The notes beneath the pieces were generated by a model, which worked only from the letters and a program-made list of their open reading frames with translations, made no database searches and was not told the origin of the DNA. Made by a program: the position numbers and the translations under genes. DNA of 64,000 nucleotides from Ampelomyces quisqualis (Eukaryota; Ascomycota; Dothideomycetes; Pleosporales; Phaeosphaeriaceae). The DNA is taken from contig JAGTXZ010000021.1 of the NCBI GenBank assembly GCA_018398575.1, positions 2,356,001 to 2,420,000 of the forward strand, given 5' to 3'. Shown here in pieces: positions 34,780 to 44,401 of the stretch. Position 1 is the first letter of the stretch, and every line of letters starts with the position of its first letter.

Positions 34780-34809
<30 letters not shown>
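34741..34809 (+). repeat. Microsatellite (CTT)23
   Basis: Twenty-three perfect CTT units in intergenic DNA; on the other strand it reads GAA. Confidence 0.95.
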
Positions 34810-34810
<1 letters not shown>

Positions 34811-34960
34811 GTGTTTTAGTTCTGGTCCTTTTACCACCTCCTATAGCAGGATATTTCCCCAGCACAAACCAGTCAGGTAAACGCGCGCCGCGAGAAAATT
34901 CCCCTCGTAGCGCGCAGCCAGGTTTTTCAGCCTTCAGGTTGGGGTTTTTTTTTCTGTTTA

Positions 34961-35026
34961 GGATGTAGGATGTAACATGTAACATGTAAGATGTAAGATG
35001 TAACATGTAACATATAGGATGTAGAT
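34961..35026 (+). repeat. Degenerate ~10-bp tandem repeat
   Basis: Repeated units of the form ATGTAACATG / ATGTAAGATG, head to tail with small variations. Confidence 0.8.
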
Positions 35027-35453
35027 TAAGCTTTTAGATTCAAGATCTACCACGGAGGATCTAGGTGGGTAACACGACGCACCAGACAATCCCTACCTCG
35101 GGCTAAAGTAAGACTATATCCTGTTTCCCAGCGTGGGCTGGGGAAGTAAAGACAGGCCAAGAAGACGTTTCTTCTTGGATGGAGTTTGTGAGAGGGAGGG
35201 GTAGGGGAAGCGGGTGAAAACGGCGCGTAAACAGTGGACACCAATGTGAATATTGTGGAGGTATTTTTCCTGGGGGCGAGAGGAGACAGATGGAAGGAAG
35301 GTCAACGATGGCAAGTGGGTATTTTGGTGCATGACGTTGGATACATGTGGGTATGATGAAGAATAGCGGAATCTGTGTAGAAGCTGGCGGGGGTATAAAA
35401 CCTGGCAAGACCACACAAGAACACGGCGCAACAAGAAAAGGGACACGAATTCG

Positions 35454-38226
35454 TTACACTCCGACAACAGCCTTCTTTTTGATAGCCCTCATACTCCTCA
35501 CCGTGCCGTCTTTGCCCACATCCCTGCCAACCTCGATAACAATCATGCGCACAAAATCTCTGCTTAGCCAATAACTACTATGCGCGCCGAGCATGGTAAG
35601 ATACTGAATCTCCAGCGGCCCGCCACCGTACTTCATAAAGTAATCAATCTGGCCATTATCATTGAGAAGGTAAGCTCTCTTCTCGGCGATTTCTTCGCGC
35701 GTAAAGTTGTGCGTTTCGAGTTCGACGTTGGAAGGAAGACGAGATGTCGAGGGTTTGTCGTGCTCTGGCTGATTGGAGTTTGGTATACTACGGAAAGGAT
35801 TGGCAAAAGCGAAGTAGGATGTTGATGCGCTAGGGATGCTGGCTGGTTTAAGTGTGTTGGCGTAGACAACGTCGACGGTTGCATTGATGCGGCATGCGAC
35901 GGGGTCGTAGGGATTGATGATGTTGTAGATATTGTCAACTGCAAGGCAACCATATGTACCTTGTTCGCCGGCTACGCCATGCGCGGCATGGGAGTCTGCA
36001 CCAGGCTTTTCTTTGTCACGGCGGGGGAGTAGATTGGCATTTTTCATCATGAGGAACAAGCCGACAGGGCTGCCGCAGACGAAGAGGTCAGTGGTGTTAA
36101 AGATGAAGTGGTCGTCAGGAAGCTTGTCCTCTGGGACGGCGGGATCGGCGTAGTGAGGGTCAACATGGCTTGGCTGGGCGCTGAGTATGTCAATCGCCAT
36201 GACTGAGCCGAGTGAGTGAGCAACGAGATGGACACGTCCATCTTCTGAGAAGCCAGGATTGTTCGCACACCATAGACGATAGATGCGATTCGCTTCTTGT
36301 ATACAAGCTGAGACCATCTTGGGATTGTGTTGGGGAGACAGATAGTACGGAATGTCGAGCATCACGTCGCTAACTATTCCGCGGACGGATGGGAGTGTCT
36401 CTGGGGTGATGTCTTTGAGTGTGTACTTGTTAGCAGATGGATCTTCGGCTGCATCGACATCGACAGCACCAATGTCTAGTGATACACGTTGTCGCCAGTT
36501 GACCTATATCTCATTATTACTGTGTCATTGAACTCATCTAGAGACGACTTACAGGCAACACCATCATTCCGCCCATGTCTTTCCGCAAGTGACGCTTGAC
36601 ATCCGGTGTCCCAAGTTCAACGTTTACTTCTCGCCTAAAACCATTCATGGCATGTGTGAAGTGGAAAGTCTCCATACGCTCGGACAGCTTCTGTCCGATG
36701 CCGTGAATAACGAGCACAAGATCTGTTACCTTGGGCCTCTCAGATCGCGCGAGGTCCAGGTCTGACTTTTGCCTCCGATATGGCGGTACTCCATCTTGGG
36801 ATGTGGATACACCCTTCCGCGCGGCTTGAGCCTTTGGCGAGCTTTTAGTTGGGTGCAGTTTGTCCCACCTGGCTTGGTCAAACCCTCGTACCACAGGAAT
36901 GCCAATGGGTCTTCCTTTCCGAATGTAGTTCGCGAGCGGCCGTCTACCGTAGTAGTCGGAAGGCTGCAATGCAGGTTTTAAGATGCACGCATCGTCATCA
37001 CTCACGTATATCACGCCCGCTTTCAGGTACTGGTGCTTCTGCGCATTTGCACCATACTCGAAGTCTCCAACGGCTTTGTTGTCAGGACCGTCCGGAGCAG
37101 TGGAGATGTCTATCAGATCGCATACATTCTCGACAATGTCTCTTCGCTCCCGTTCCGGGTCGTCGTCCTCGGGCGGCATTGTATTCTGAACTAGACCCGC
37201 GGACTGCATCTGCTGGGCCGGCGAAGGTCTGCTGTCGTCTGGTTTGGGTGGTTTGTCGGGCCAGAGCTTGTGGAGTATTTTCATCTCTCCGTAGGCACCC
37301 ACCTCGACGGCACTGTTGAGCTCGTCCTTCCATGTCTGCGTCCATGGCTGCAGCTCGATATACCCTGCTTCAAGCATGTTCGCAACGTCCACCTCGACAG
37401 GCAGCATTGTGTCCTTGTAAAACCATGTCCCCCGGACTATCTGCGCGACATCGCTTAGCGGCGACCAGTATATTGGCTCCATGCGTATCGACTCGGCCTC
37501 CATGACCACCTGGTGTAACCTCGACACGCCAACAGGCACCTTGGCTGAGGGGCCTTCTTTGGGCCTCCGGGCTTGTCTTGCTGGCCCCTTGTCTTTGTTC
37601 GTGGACAGAGCTGGTTCCACGTCGTCCCCCCACTGGTAGCTATCGTGCTCGTGCACTGTCGGGCGACCTCCACCTTCAGCAACCGGAGGCTTCCATGACC
37701 TGGACATATTGCTGCGCGAGGGAGCTCGGATAAAGGGCGTGCCTGTTGTCGGAGGTTCGAGGGGCGACATGTGGGCGGCGTCTAGAGCCTTCAGGGAGCC
37801 GCCCAAGGTAAACCCCCGACTGCCGCCGCTGGAGCCTGGCCGCCTTCTCTCCGCCAGCTCCGCCGACCGCGAATACTCGCCCCTGCTTGCTGGTCGGACT
37901 GCAGGTATATCTCGGCCGTGTGCGGACCCTCCACTCGGCTCTTTCTCGCCAAGCTGCTCGTTGTGCTTCAGTATCTTCTTTCGCAGCCCCAGCCATGACT
38001 CGTCGATGGCGTCGTTGTCGTACTCGGAAAATGGGCGCGGTGGCTGCTTCTTGCCGGCCGCCGAGCCCGTGACGGGCGGCGGGACAGGTGAAAGAGGATC
38101 GTCGATGGCGAGCGGCGACGTGTAGAAGTAGCGAACATGGATGGCAGGCGGCGCCTGCGTCGGATGCAGTACCTCGCGAATGTACTGGTTCGCGTGGGAA
38201 GCCGGCGTGGGCGCGTTGCTGGCCAT
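35454..38226 (-). CDS. DDHD-domain phospholipase (PA-PLA1-like)
   Basis: A 907-aa intracellular phospholipase A1-type hydrolase of the DDHD family (compare yeast Ddl1), expected to act on phospholipids such as phosphatidic acid or cardiolipin. Exons are 36553..38226 and 35454..36503, with a 49-nt intron. The N-terminal ~250 residues are Ser/Pro/Gly-rich, with a WWE-like segment later (WFYKDTMLPVEVDVANMLE). The hydrolase core begins with LVLVIHGIGQKLSE and carries the nucleophile elbow VAHSLGSVMAIDIL (Ser in H-S-L-G-S). The DDHD region shows FVCGSPVGLFL and NIINPYDPVACRI, where the metal- or substrate-binding Asp/His cluster sits. The upstream flank is a broken helicase remnant in the same direction. 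Confidence 0.88.
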
Positions 38227-38391
38227 GGCGACGAGCAGCCCGGGACTCCTAGGAAAACGAGAGGCGGTGCTGCAACTGTGAAGGTACCATCATGTGGGTG
38301 TGGGTGTGTAAAGACCACGCATCCTCTGCATTATTATTCTGGCGCGTGTGCGGAGCTTCATTCCCATGGCGGTGACGCAGCGGCCTTCGCT

Positions 38392-38792
38392 ACCTAGCAT
38401 TAGCGCCTGAGCATGTGACACGCCATCCTGTCCTCTAGCCTTGCATTCGTCATATCGAGTCTTCCATATAGTACCCACGGACACGCGGATGTGGTAGCAG
38501 AGGAGGGGCGTACTTCCTCGGGTCGACAAGAATCTGGCTGTATTTCCTTCTGAGCAAGGGCAATTTTCTTGCCGCTTCTTTCTAAACTCATCATCGAGCA
38601 GTATCGCCTTGGGCAGCTGTGTGATCTTGCCCGAGCCCGTCTCACCAACAACCACTACAATATTGTGTTGCTTTATGAGTGAAATTAGCCGAGGGATTTG
38701 CTGCGAGACAGGAAGATTTTGCGCAGGACGAAGGAGTTGGCACTGTAGGCCTTGGTGGTGAAGGGATTGATCTCAACGTTAGAAGAAGACAT
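38392..38792 (-). pseudogene. DEAH-box RNA helicase remnant (Prp43/Prp22-like N-terminus)
   Basis: A truncated, frame-broken fragment. It starts at an ATG with NPFTTKAYSANSFVLRKI, the family's NPF...Y...L-R region. A one-base change near 38713 shifts the frame; the continuing frame reads LPVSQQIPRLISLIKQHNIV and then VVVGETGSGKITQLPKAIL, which is Walker A with the conserved Thr after Lys changed to Ile. Further on, VGTIWKTRYDECK and SHAQALML still echo the motif region of DEAH helicases, with the intervening sequence scrambled. The DEAH box and the rest of the enzyme are missing. It lies just upstream of the DDHD gene, so its DNA may now serve as that gene's promoter. Confidence 0.7.
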
Positions 38793-39150
38793 TGTGATTG
38801 ATTTACAAAAGTAAATTCTGGTTGATAGTCTGGTGTGTTGCGGGCGTGAAGTTGTAGCAACTTGTGCGTGTATACTACAGAGAGAAGTTCATGGATATTG
38901 TTATCGCGTACTCCGTACTACAGGGTCGCGGGACGAGGTTCAGTCACGTGCTTGAGGATACCTTATGATTGGGTAGACCCATGCCTAGCGTGCACGTGAC
39001 TGAACATCGTTCCGCGACCCTATGTTACACCACCAAAACTTTGCAATTCACAAATACACAATATATACTCCGCCACTAGAACAGAGGGGTATACATTACT
39101 AAGACTGATAAAGTACAGTTCTGTTGTATATATTTCAGGCTCATTCATGC
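38793..39150. other. Intergenic with a long inverted repeat
   Basis: Between the helicase remnant and the aldehyde dehydrogenase stop. Contains a TACTCCGTAC motif (38909..38918) and the inverted repeat listed separately. Confidence 0.6.
38922..39021. repeat. Inverted repeat, 30-bp arms, 40-bp spacer
   Basis: Left arm 38922..38951 and right arm 38992..39021 are inverted copies with 28/30 matches. Each arm ends, toward the spacer, with the E-box-like GTCACGTGC. It lies about 130 bp past the aldehyde dehydrogenase stop. It could be a hairpin in the 3' flank, a paired binding site or a very small inverted-repeat element; no target-site duplication is clear. Confidence 0.85.
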
Positions 39151-40893
39151 CTAACCAAAGAGTACGTCGCCAAGACGGATTGATACCGTCTTGGTCTGGA
39201 CGTAGTTGTCGAGCGCAGCCTCACCAAGCTCGCGGCCAATACCGGACTCCTTGTACCCTCCAAATGGCAGCGCTTCTATTGTTAGTATCAAGTATAGAGA
39301 ACGTTAGTTAGGTTGGAAACTTACCGAAGTGGATAGTGTTGTATGTGTTGACCCAGACAGTACCTGCGCGGAGTGCGTTGGCAACCTCGATGGCTGTGGT
39401 AAGATTGGTCGTGTGCACGGCGGCCGCGAGGCCGTATGTGGTGTTGTTGCCAATCTTGATGACATCGGCCTTGGTCTTGAACTTGGAGATTGTGCAGACA
39501 GGGCCGAAGATCTCTTCTTGCTGAATCTTCATGTCCTCGGTGACATTGGAGAAGATGGTTGGCTCGATGAAGTAGCCCTTGTCGCCCTTACGATTACCGC
39601 CGGTCTCGACAGTAGCGCCAGACTTCTTACCCTCCTCAATGTAGCTGGAATTCATGTCAGTCAAGCTTCCTATGCGATTCAAGCCATGCAACCTACCTCA
39701 TGATACGGTCAAACTGGAGTTGTGAGACCTGAGGACCCTGGAATGTGTCCTCGCCGAAGGGGTCACCAACAGCGTTCTGAGCAGCGCGCTCCCTGAATCT
39801 CTCAATAAACTTGTCGTAAATCTCCTCTTGGACGTAAATGCGGGATCCAGCACAGCAGCACTGGCCATGGTTGAAGTAAATACCAAAGTTGACCCAATCG
39901 ATGGCCTGGTCGATATCGGCATCTGCGAAGACAATGTTGGGGCTCTTTCCTCCGAGCTCGAGAGTGACCTTCTTCAAGTTGGAGCCAGCGGCAGACTTCA
40001 TGATCTGCCGGCCAACAACAGTTGAACCAGTGAAGGCAATCTTGTCGACATCCATGTGTGCTGAAAGGGCGGCACCGGCGACCTTGCCGAAACCAGTAAT
40101 GACATTGATTACACCAGGTGGGAAGCCAGCTTCTTTGACCAAGGTGGCAGCAATGTATGCCGAAAGAGGGGTCTGCTCGGCCGTCTTGATAACGACACAG
40201 TTGCCAGTCGCAATCGCAGGGCCGATCTTCCATGCCCACATGAGCAGAGGGAAGTTCCAGGGGATGATTTGACCGCAAACACCAATCTACGTTGTATTAG
40301 CAAACGAACAACGTCCAACTCGCCTAGTACTCACAGGCTCCTTGCGAATGTAGTTGAAGGTATCAGGCGATGTGTCGACGACCTTGCCCTCAATCTTGTC
40401 GGCCCACCCTCCGTAGTATCTCAAGCAACCAGCGCAGCCAGGTACATCAACGTTCTTGGCCATGCTGAAAGCCTTGCCATTGTCCAAAGCCTCAACTGAG
40501 GCGAGAAGGTCGGCGTTCTTCTCAAAGAGCTCGGCGAGCTTGACGAGAAGCTTTCCTCGGTTCTCGGGGGTCTCTTTCCTCCATGGTCCATTGAAGGCTT
40601 TGCGGGCAGCAGCGACGGCAATATCGACATCCTTCTCAGACGCCTCTTGTACGGCGCAGATGACTTCTTCAGTAGAGGGGTTGATGACGTCGAACGTCTT
40701 GCCGTCAACGGCCTTTACGAATTCATTATTAATGAACCTGTTCCGGGTGTCAGTATATGCACTTCAAGTGGATATCAAGTCAAGAGAGTTATATCCGAAA
40801 AATATGGGATGCGGCAGGAAGGACATACAGGCCAGTGGGCTGCTCGTATTCGCCCGTCTGTGGGGTCTTGAGCTTAATTGAGACGCCAGACAT
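39151..40893 (-). CDS. Aldehyde dehydrogenase (NAD(P)+)
   Basis: A cytosolic ALDH of 500 aa that oxidises aldehydes such as acetaldehyde to acids. Five exons: 40829..40893, 40335..40737, 39697..40286, 39325..39644 and 39151..39275; introns are 91, 48, 52 and 49 nt. It starts MSGVSIKLKTPQTG and the intron restores GLFINNEF, the family N-terminus. Visible motifs are IIPWNFPLLMWAWKIGPA (cofactor site), KTAEQTPLSA, FTGSTVVGR, general base Glu in LELGGKSP, nucleophile Cys in GQCCCAGSR, QEEIFGPV and the C-terminal LPFGGYKESGIGRELG. There is no targeting signal. Length and motifs fit the fungal AldA-type enzymes of ethanol utilisation. Confidence 0.95.
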
Positions 40894-42381
40894 GATGCTT
40901 GTGTTCCACTCTTGGAACTATGTAGGGTATCTGGAAAAGCAAGCAGGTGGAAAGAGGTTGATGGCCGGTGAGGGGCAGAGCGACAAGGATTTCTTAAGTA
41001 CTCCGTACTCGCCGCCATGACAGCTCCAAGGGACATCTCCACTGGACAAACGTCTGAGGCCTCGGCCACCAGAAGGCCGGCCGGCAACCTATCGCAGGTG
41101 GCGCTTGACGTACAAGGGGGAGCACCTGCCCCGCTCTTTTCGCCATTGAGCGCATCCCTCCCCCGCAGTGCTTGCTCCAAGCCCACTATAATTAAGCCGC
41201 CTGAGCCCAACCAGGCCAGACGTGGTATCCCGAGTCTAGCATTACAAATAAGCCTATGCCGAGCTAGCATGCTAATCAAGAGTATCTTTTGTCCTGCTGA
41301 TCCTCAGCATTGATCGCATCGTGAAGTGGTCAAGTCTGAGAAGCACTTTTGCTATCCTGCTCGCTCCGTCTCCATTGGAGCGAGACATGAGCGGTCCCAT
41401 CACAAGGAGTCCACACCAATGTCTAGGCTGGGCTTACTTGCGGGCGCATGCAGACGCCGCGGGGTTGCTGGTTGCGCTCAATAGTATTGGATGAGAACTC
41501 GCCTCCATGCCATCCGGACCATGAACTTGGTGTCGGATGAGCGCATCCATTCCCCCAGCACCAAACACGTTCGGGAACAAGAGTTATCGAACGACTCCAG
41601 CTGATTAGCGTTTCGCGGGGAAAGCTTGCGCAAGTCTCCGCACAAAAGGAGCCTATGAGCGCAACTGGGTCTGCATCAAAGGAGAGGGGACCGCAAGCCA
41701 GCCGCACACGACATCCGAAAAGTGGCCCAAGTATGGTATGCACTCTCTGTTGCCTTGCCGCATCTGCTTTTGCGAGCTGGACTTGATCACAAGCAGTGGC
41801 TCTTCGGGGCTCCTGTAGAAAACAAGGTGCTGTGCCACCTGCGGGGTCGACATGTCCGCGCGGAATCGTTCCGATACTTCATACCGTAGTATGACCGGTG
41901 CGCATAACCCTAGCCAATATGCAAGACGCACTCCGAATCATGTTGCAAAGCGTGTCCGCATGTCATTGTCCAAATTCCCGTCGAGAAGAGGCCAGTCAAT
42001 CCCCTGAGTCTTGAATACCCCAGGGAGGGTAATGTTGAGCATAGTCGAGCAATATCAATGCATCGCAACGGGTCAACGTAGGCATGGGCAGAGTTACCGG
42101 CAGGTCCAATCTTGAATTCATCTACCTAGAGTTTGGAGAACAATCTGTTGAACCGAAGGTGATCGCCGTGAATAGTATACAGAAATCGAACCGTGTCGTG
42201 TCCGCAAAGCAACCGGTTAAGAAGTGGTAGTTCCGTAGTTGTAGTGAATATAGACCCCCCCAAAGAGAAAGATAACGACAGTCGACTCGATTCAGACCTC
42301 GGACAATTTGTTGATGGCATCGAGTCGAAAGCCTAGGGAGTGAAGTTGAGAGTAGATAGCAAGACGCATCGAAGCGATAAC
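40894..42381. other. Intergenic, aldehyde dehydrogenase upstream region
   Basis: About 1.5 kb between the ALDH start and the stop of the Yra1-type gene. It holds a TACTCCGTAC motif (40999..41008). Short ORFs on both strands lack family features. The ALDH promoter is expected here. Confidence 0.5.
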
Positions 42382-43857
42382 TTAAAGCATCTCGTCTTCC
42401 ATGGCGGTATCACCGACAGCGGTAGCCTGCGCACCATCTGCAGGTCCAGTAGCCATGCCATCGGCGTTGCCTTCACCAGCAGGGAAGTAGTCAGCCATCT
42501 CGGCGTCAAGCTCCTCTACAGTCTTTTTCTTCGTGCGTTCGCGTCCTCCGGTGCGTCCACCACGACCACGGCCTTCAGCCTTTCCACCACGACCACGTCC
42601 TCGTGTAGCAGTTGCGGGCGCAGCCTTTGCAGCGGTTGCGGGCTTCGGCTTGTCCTTCTTCGATTGGCTACACTCTGTCAGGTTGTGCTAAAAGCATGAA
42701 CAAACTAGGCACTTACGTGACACGATCGGCGAGAGATGGCTGAGCAGCAGCGGCTGGGAGATTTGCGGCGCTTACAAGCATCTCCACTCGAACGGGACGG
42801 TTGTCGATCTTGACTCCGTTCAACGCGGATGTGGCCTTGACCGCTTGCTCATGCTTGTTGAAGATGATCGTCGCGCTACCTAGGCTGCGACCGGTGGGTC
42901 CATACTGCAGCAAAACCTTCTTGGGCCTCCCGACGCCGACAGCTGATGCAAAGTAATCCTACGAGGCGCATTAGTCATCGTGACTACATGGTAATTTTTC
43001 GCGAAAGCATGAACAAAAACAAAAATCCACGTATGGCGGAGCGGCGGTCGCTGGATCCATGGTCTTGCAGTAATAAGTGCCACTCGGAAAGTTGGGGTAC
43101 AGAATGTGTCCAGCAAGACGATGGAGTTGAACTCGGCGCCACAGGTATCTGTGAGACACCGAGTAGCGTACTAAACGCTGCGAGCCGTTCTTGAGAGTGC
43201 ATGGCCCACGCCCACTTGATCTTGTGCTACTCCTCAAAAGTCTGGTCGGCTCGCGCTCCCAGGCAAATTCTACATCAATGATGCATTGCTGTCTTCGCGT
43301 TTGATCATGTGATGCGGTGCATGGGCATCATTCTGTAACTTTCGTCGTCGCGGCACTTTGAAACGTTCGCGTACTGCTAGTCTCATGCCAGTCGTGTTTG
43401 CCCAACACGGATTGTGGTCTGACTTTGTGCAGATCGTAGCGGAACAGATCGTACTGAGAACCGGAAACGGCACGTTTCACGCAGTTCGATTCGATTCGAT
43501 TCTCGCAAACAGCGCAGCAAATGTAGGCTCAAAGACCTTCAGTGGTCTTACATACCTGGAGCTGGTTTTGATCGACATCGTGGGGCTGTCGCAAGTTAGT
43601 GAGCTGAAGGGTGTACTGGTAGGTGGAAGACTTACCAAGCCGCTCACGAGTATCTTGCCCGTGGATTCGGGGATTGCTGTTCCGGATGGCGCGGACCTTG
43701 GTTGTTTGGTCGGCTTTGAAGACTTGCTGACACCACCAACGGGGCCAGAAGGTGCGGGACGGGCGGCATCCGAGCGGCGGCCTCCGCGACCGCGCTTAGT
43801 GGTCTGGCGCCTCGTCTTGAGGATATCGTCAAGGCTGGTGTCGAGCTTGGAAGACAT
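42382..43857 (-). CDS. mRNA export/RNA-annealing factor, Yra1/Mlo3/ALYREF type
   Basis: A nuclear RNA-binding adaptor of 259 aa that links transcription to mRNA export (TREX). Exons are 43636..43857, 43556..43585, 42717..42958 and 42382..42667. The N-terminal motif MSSKLDTSLDDILKTRR is the conserved UAP56-binding box; an RG-rich stretch follows. The RRM runs KILVSGL/PHDVDQNQLQ/DYFASAVG, then GRSLGSATIIF (RNP1) and VEMLV. The C-terminus has RGRGRGG repeats and ELDAEMADYF, the second UAP56-binding box. Exon 2 is only 30 nt. Intron 2 is 597 nt, about ten times the local norm, with donor GTATGT, a hairpin (AAGACC/GGTCTT) right after the donor, and a branch CTAAT near the TAG acceptor. It is divergent from VPS11. 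Confidence 0.9.
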
Positions 43858-44401
43858 GTTGGTGGGTGTGTGAGGTGGATGTGGTAGTGCGACAAGTGAG
43901 TGAAGCGCGAAGAGTTCGAGTTGACTTAAGTGAGAGCGGTGTGATCTGGTGGAGGAACCTGATGTGGGCGGGACTGTCTGAAAGGCGATATGGACAAAGG
44001 GGCGCGCTGGTTTGGGGGCGCGCTGGTTTGGGGGCGCAGCGCGTCAACGCAGTCGAGACTCGCGGGCTGGGAGTCGTGAATAGAGAGGCGCGCGTTGGGA
44101 GTCGCGGGCGCAATAAAGAAGGTTCGTGGAAGGGATGGCGCACGAGAATCGAGTGGAAGTGGACGGTGGATGTGATGGCGAAAGGGAGAAAGGAGCGCGG
44201 AAGTCGTGGAGCGAGGAGGCAGCAATCGATCGCCAGCTACCGCGCTAGGCTGGGTGGGGGCTAGCGCGTTTGTCATCCATGGTCCCTGCCCCCAGCTTCC
44301 TGAGGGTCACGATAGCGGCTGCTGCTCCGGACGCGGCGGGCAGGGGACGGTAATAGCCATGGCAGTCACACCGGTCGGCATTCACTGTGGCAGCGCATAC
44401 A
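43858..44401. promoter_or_regulatory. Divergent promoter region, Yra1-type / VPS11 genes
   Basis: 544 bp between divergent starts. A 16-bp GC-rich unit (GGCGCGCTGGTTTGGG) is tandemly duplicated at about 44000..44032. Function unknown. Confidence 0.4.

Larger units (their letters stand above)
32597..35453. other. Intergenic, repeat-bearing gap
   Basis: About 2.9 kb between the ORC1 (+) and DDHD lipase (-) stops. It holds a 12-nt G run (33170..33181), a copy of the TACTCCGTAC motif (33222..33231), a CTT microsatellite, and a short ATGTAACATG-type tandem repeat. No gene is supported. Confidence 0.6.

Noticed and set aside
43358..43873. 171-codon plus-strand ORF opposite the Yra1-type gene
   Set aside because: Antisense shadow of exon 1 and the long intron; no features of its own.
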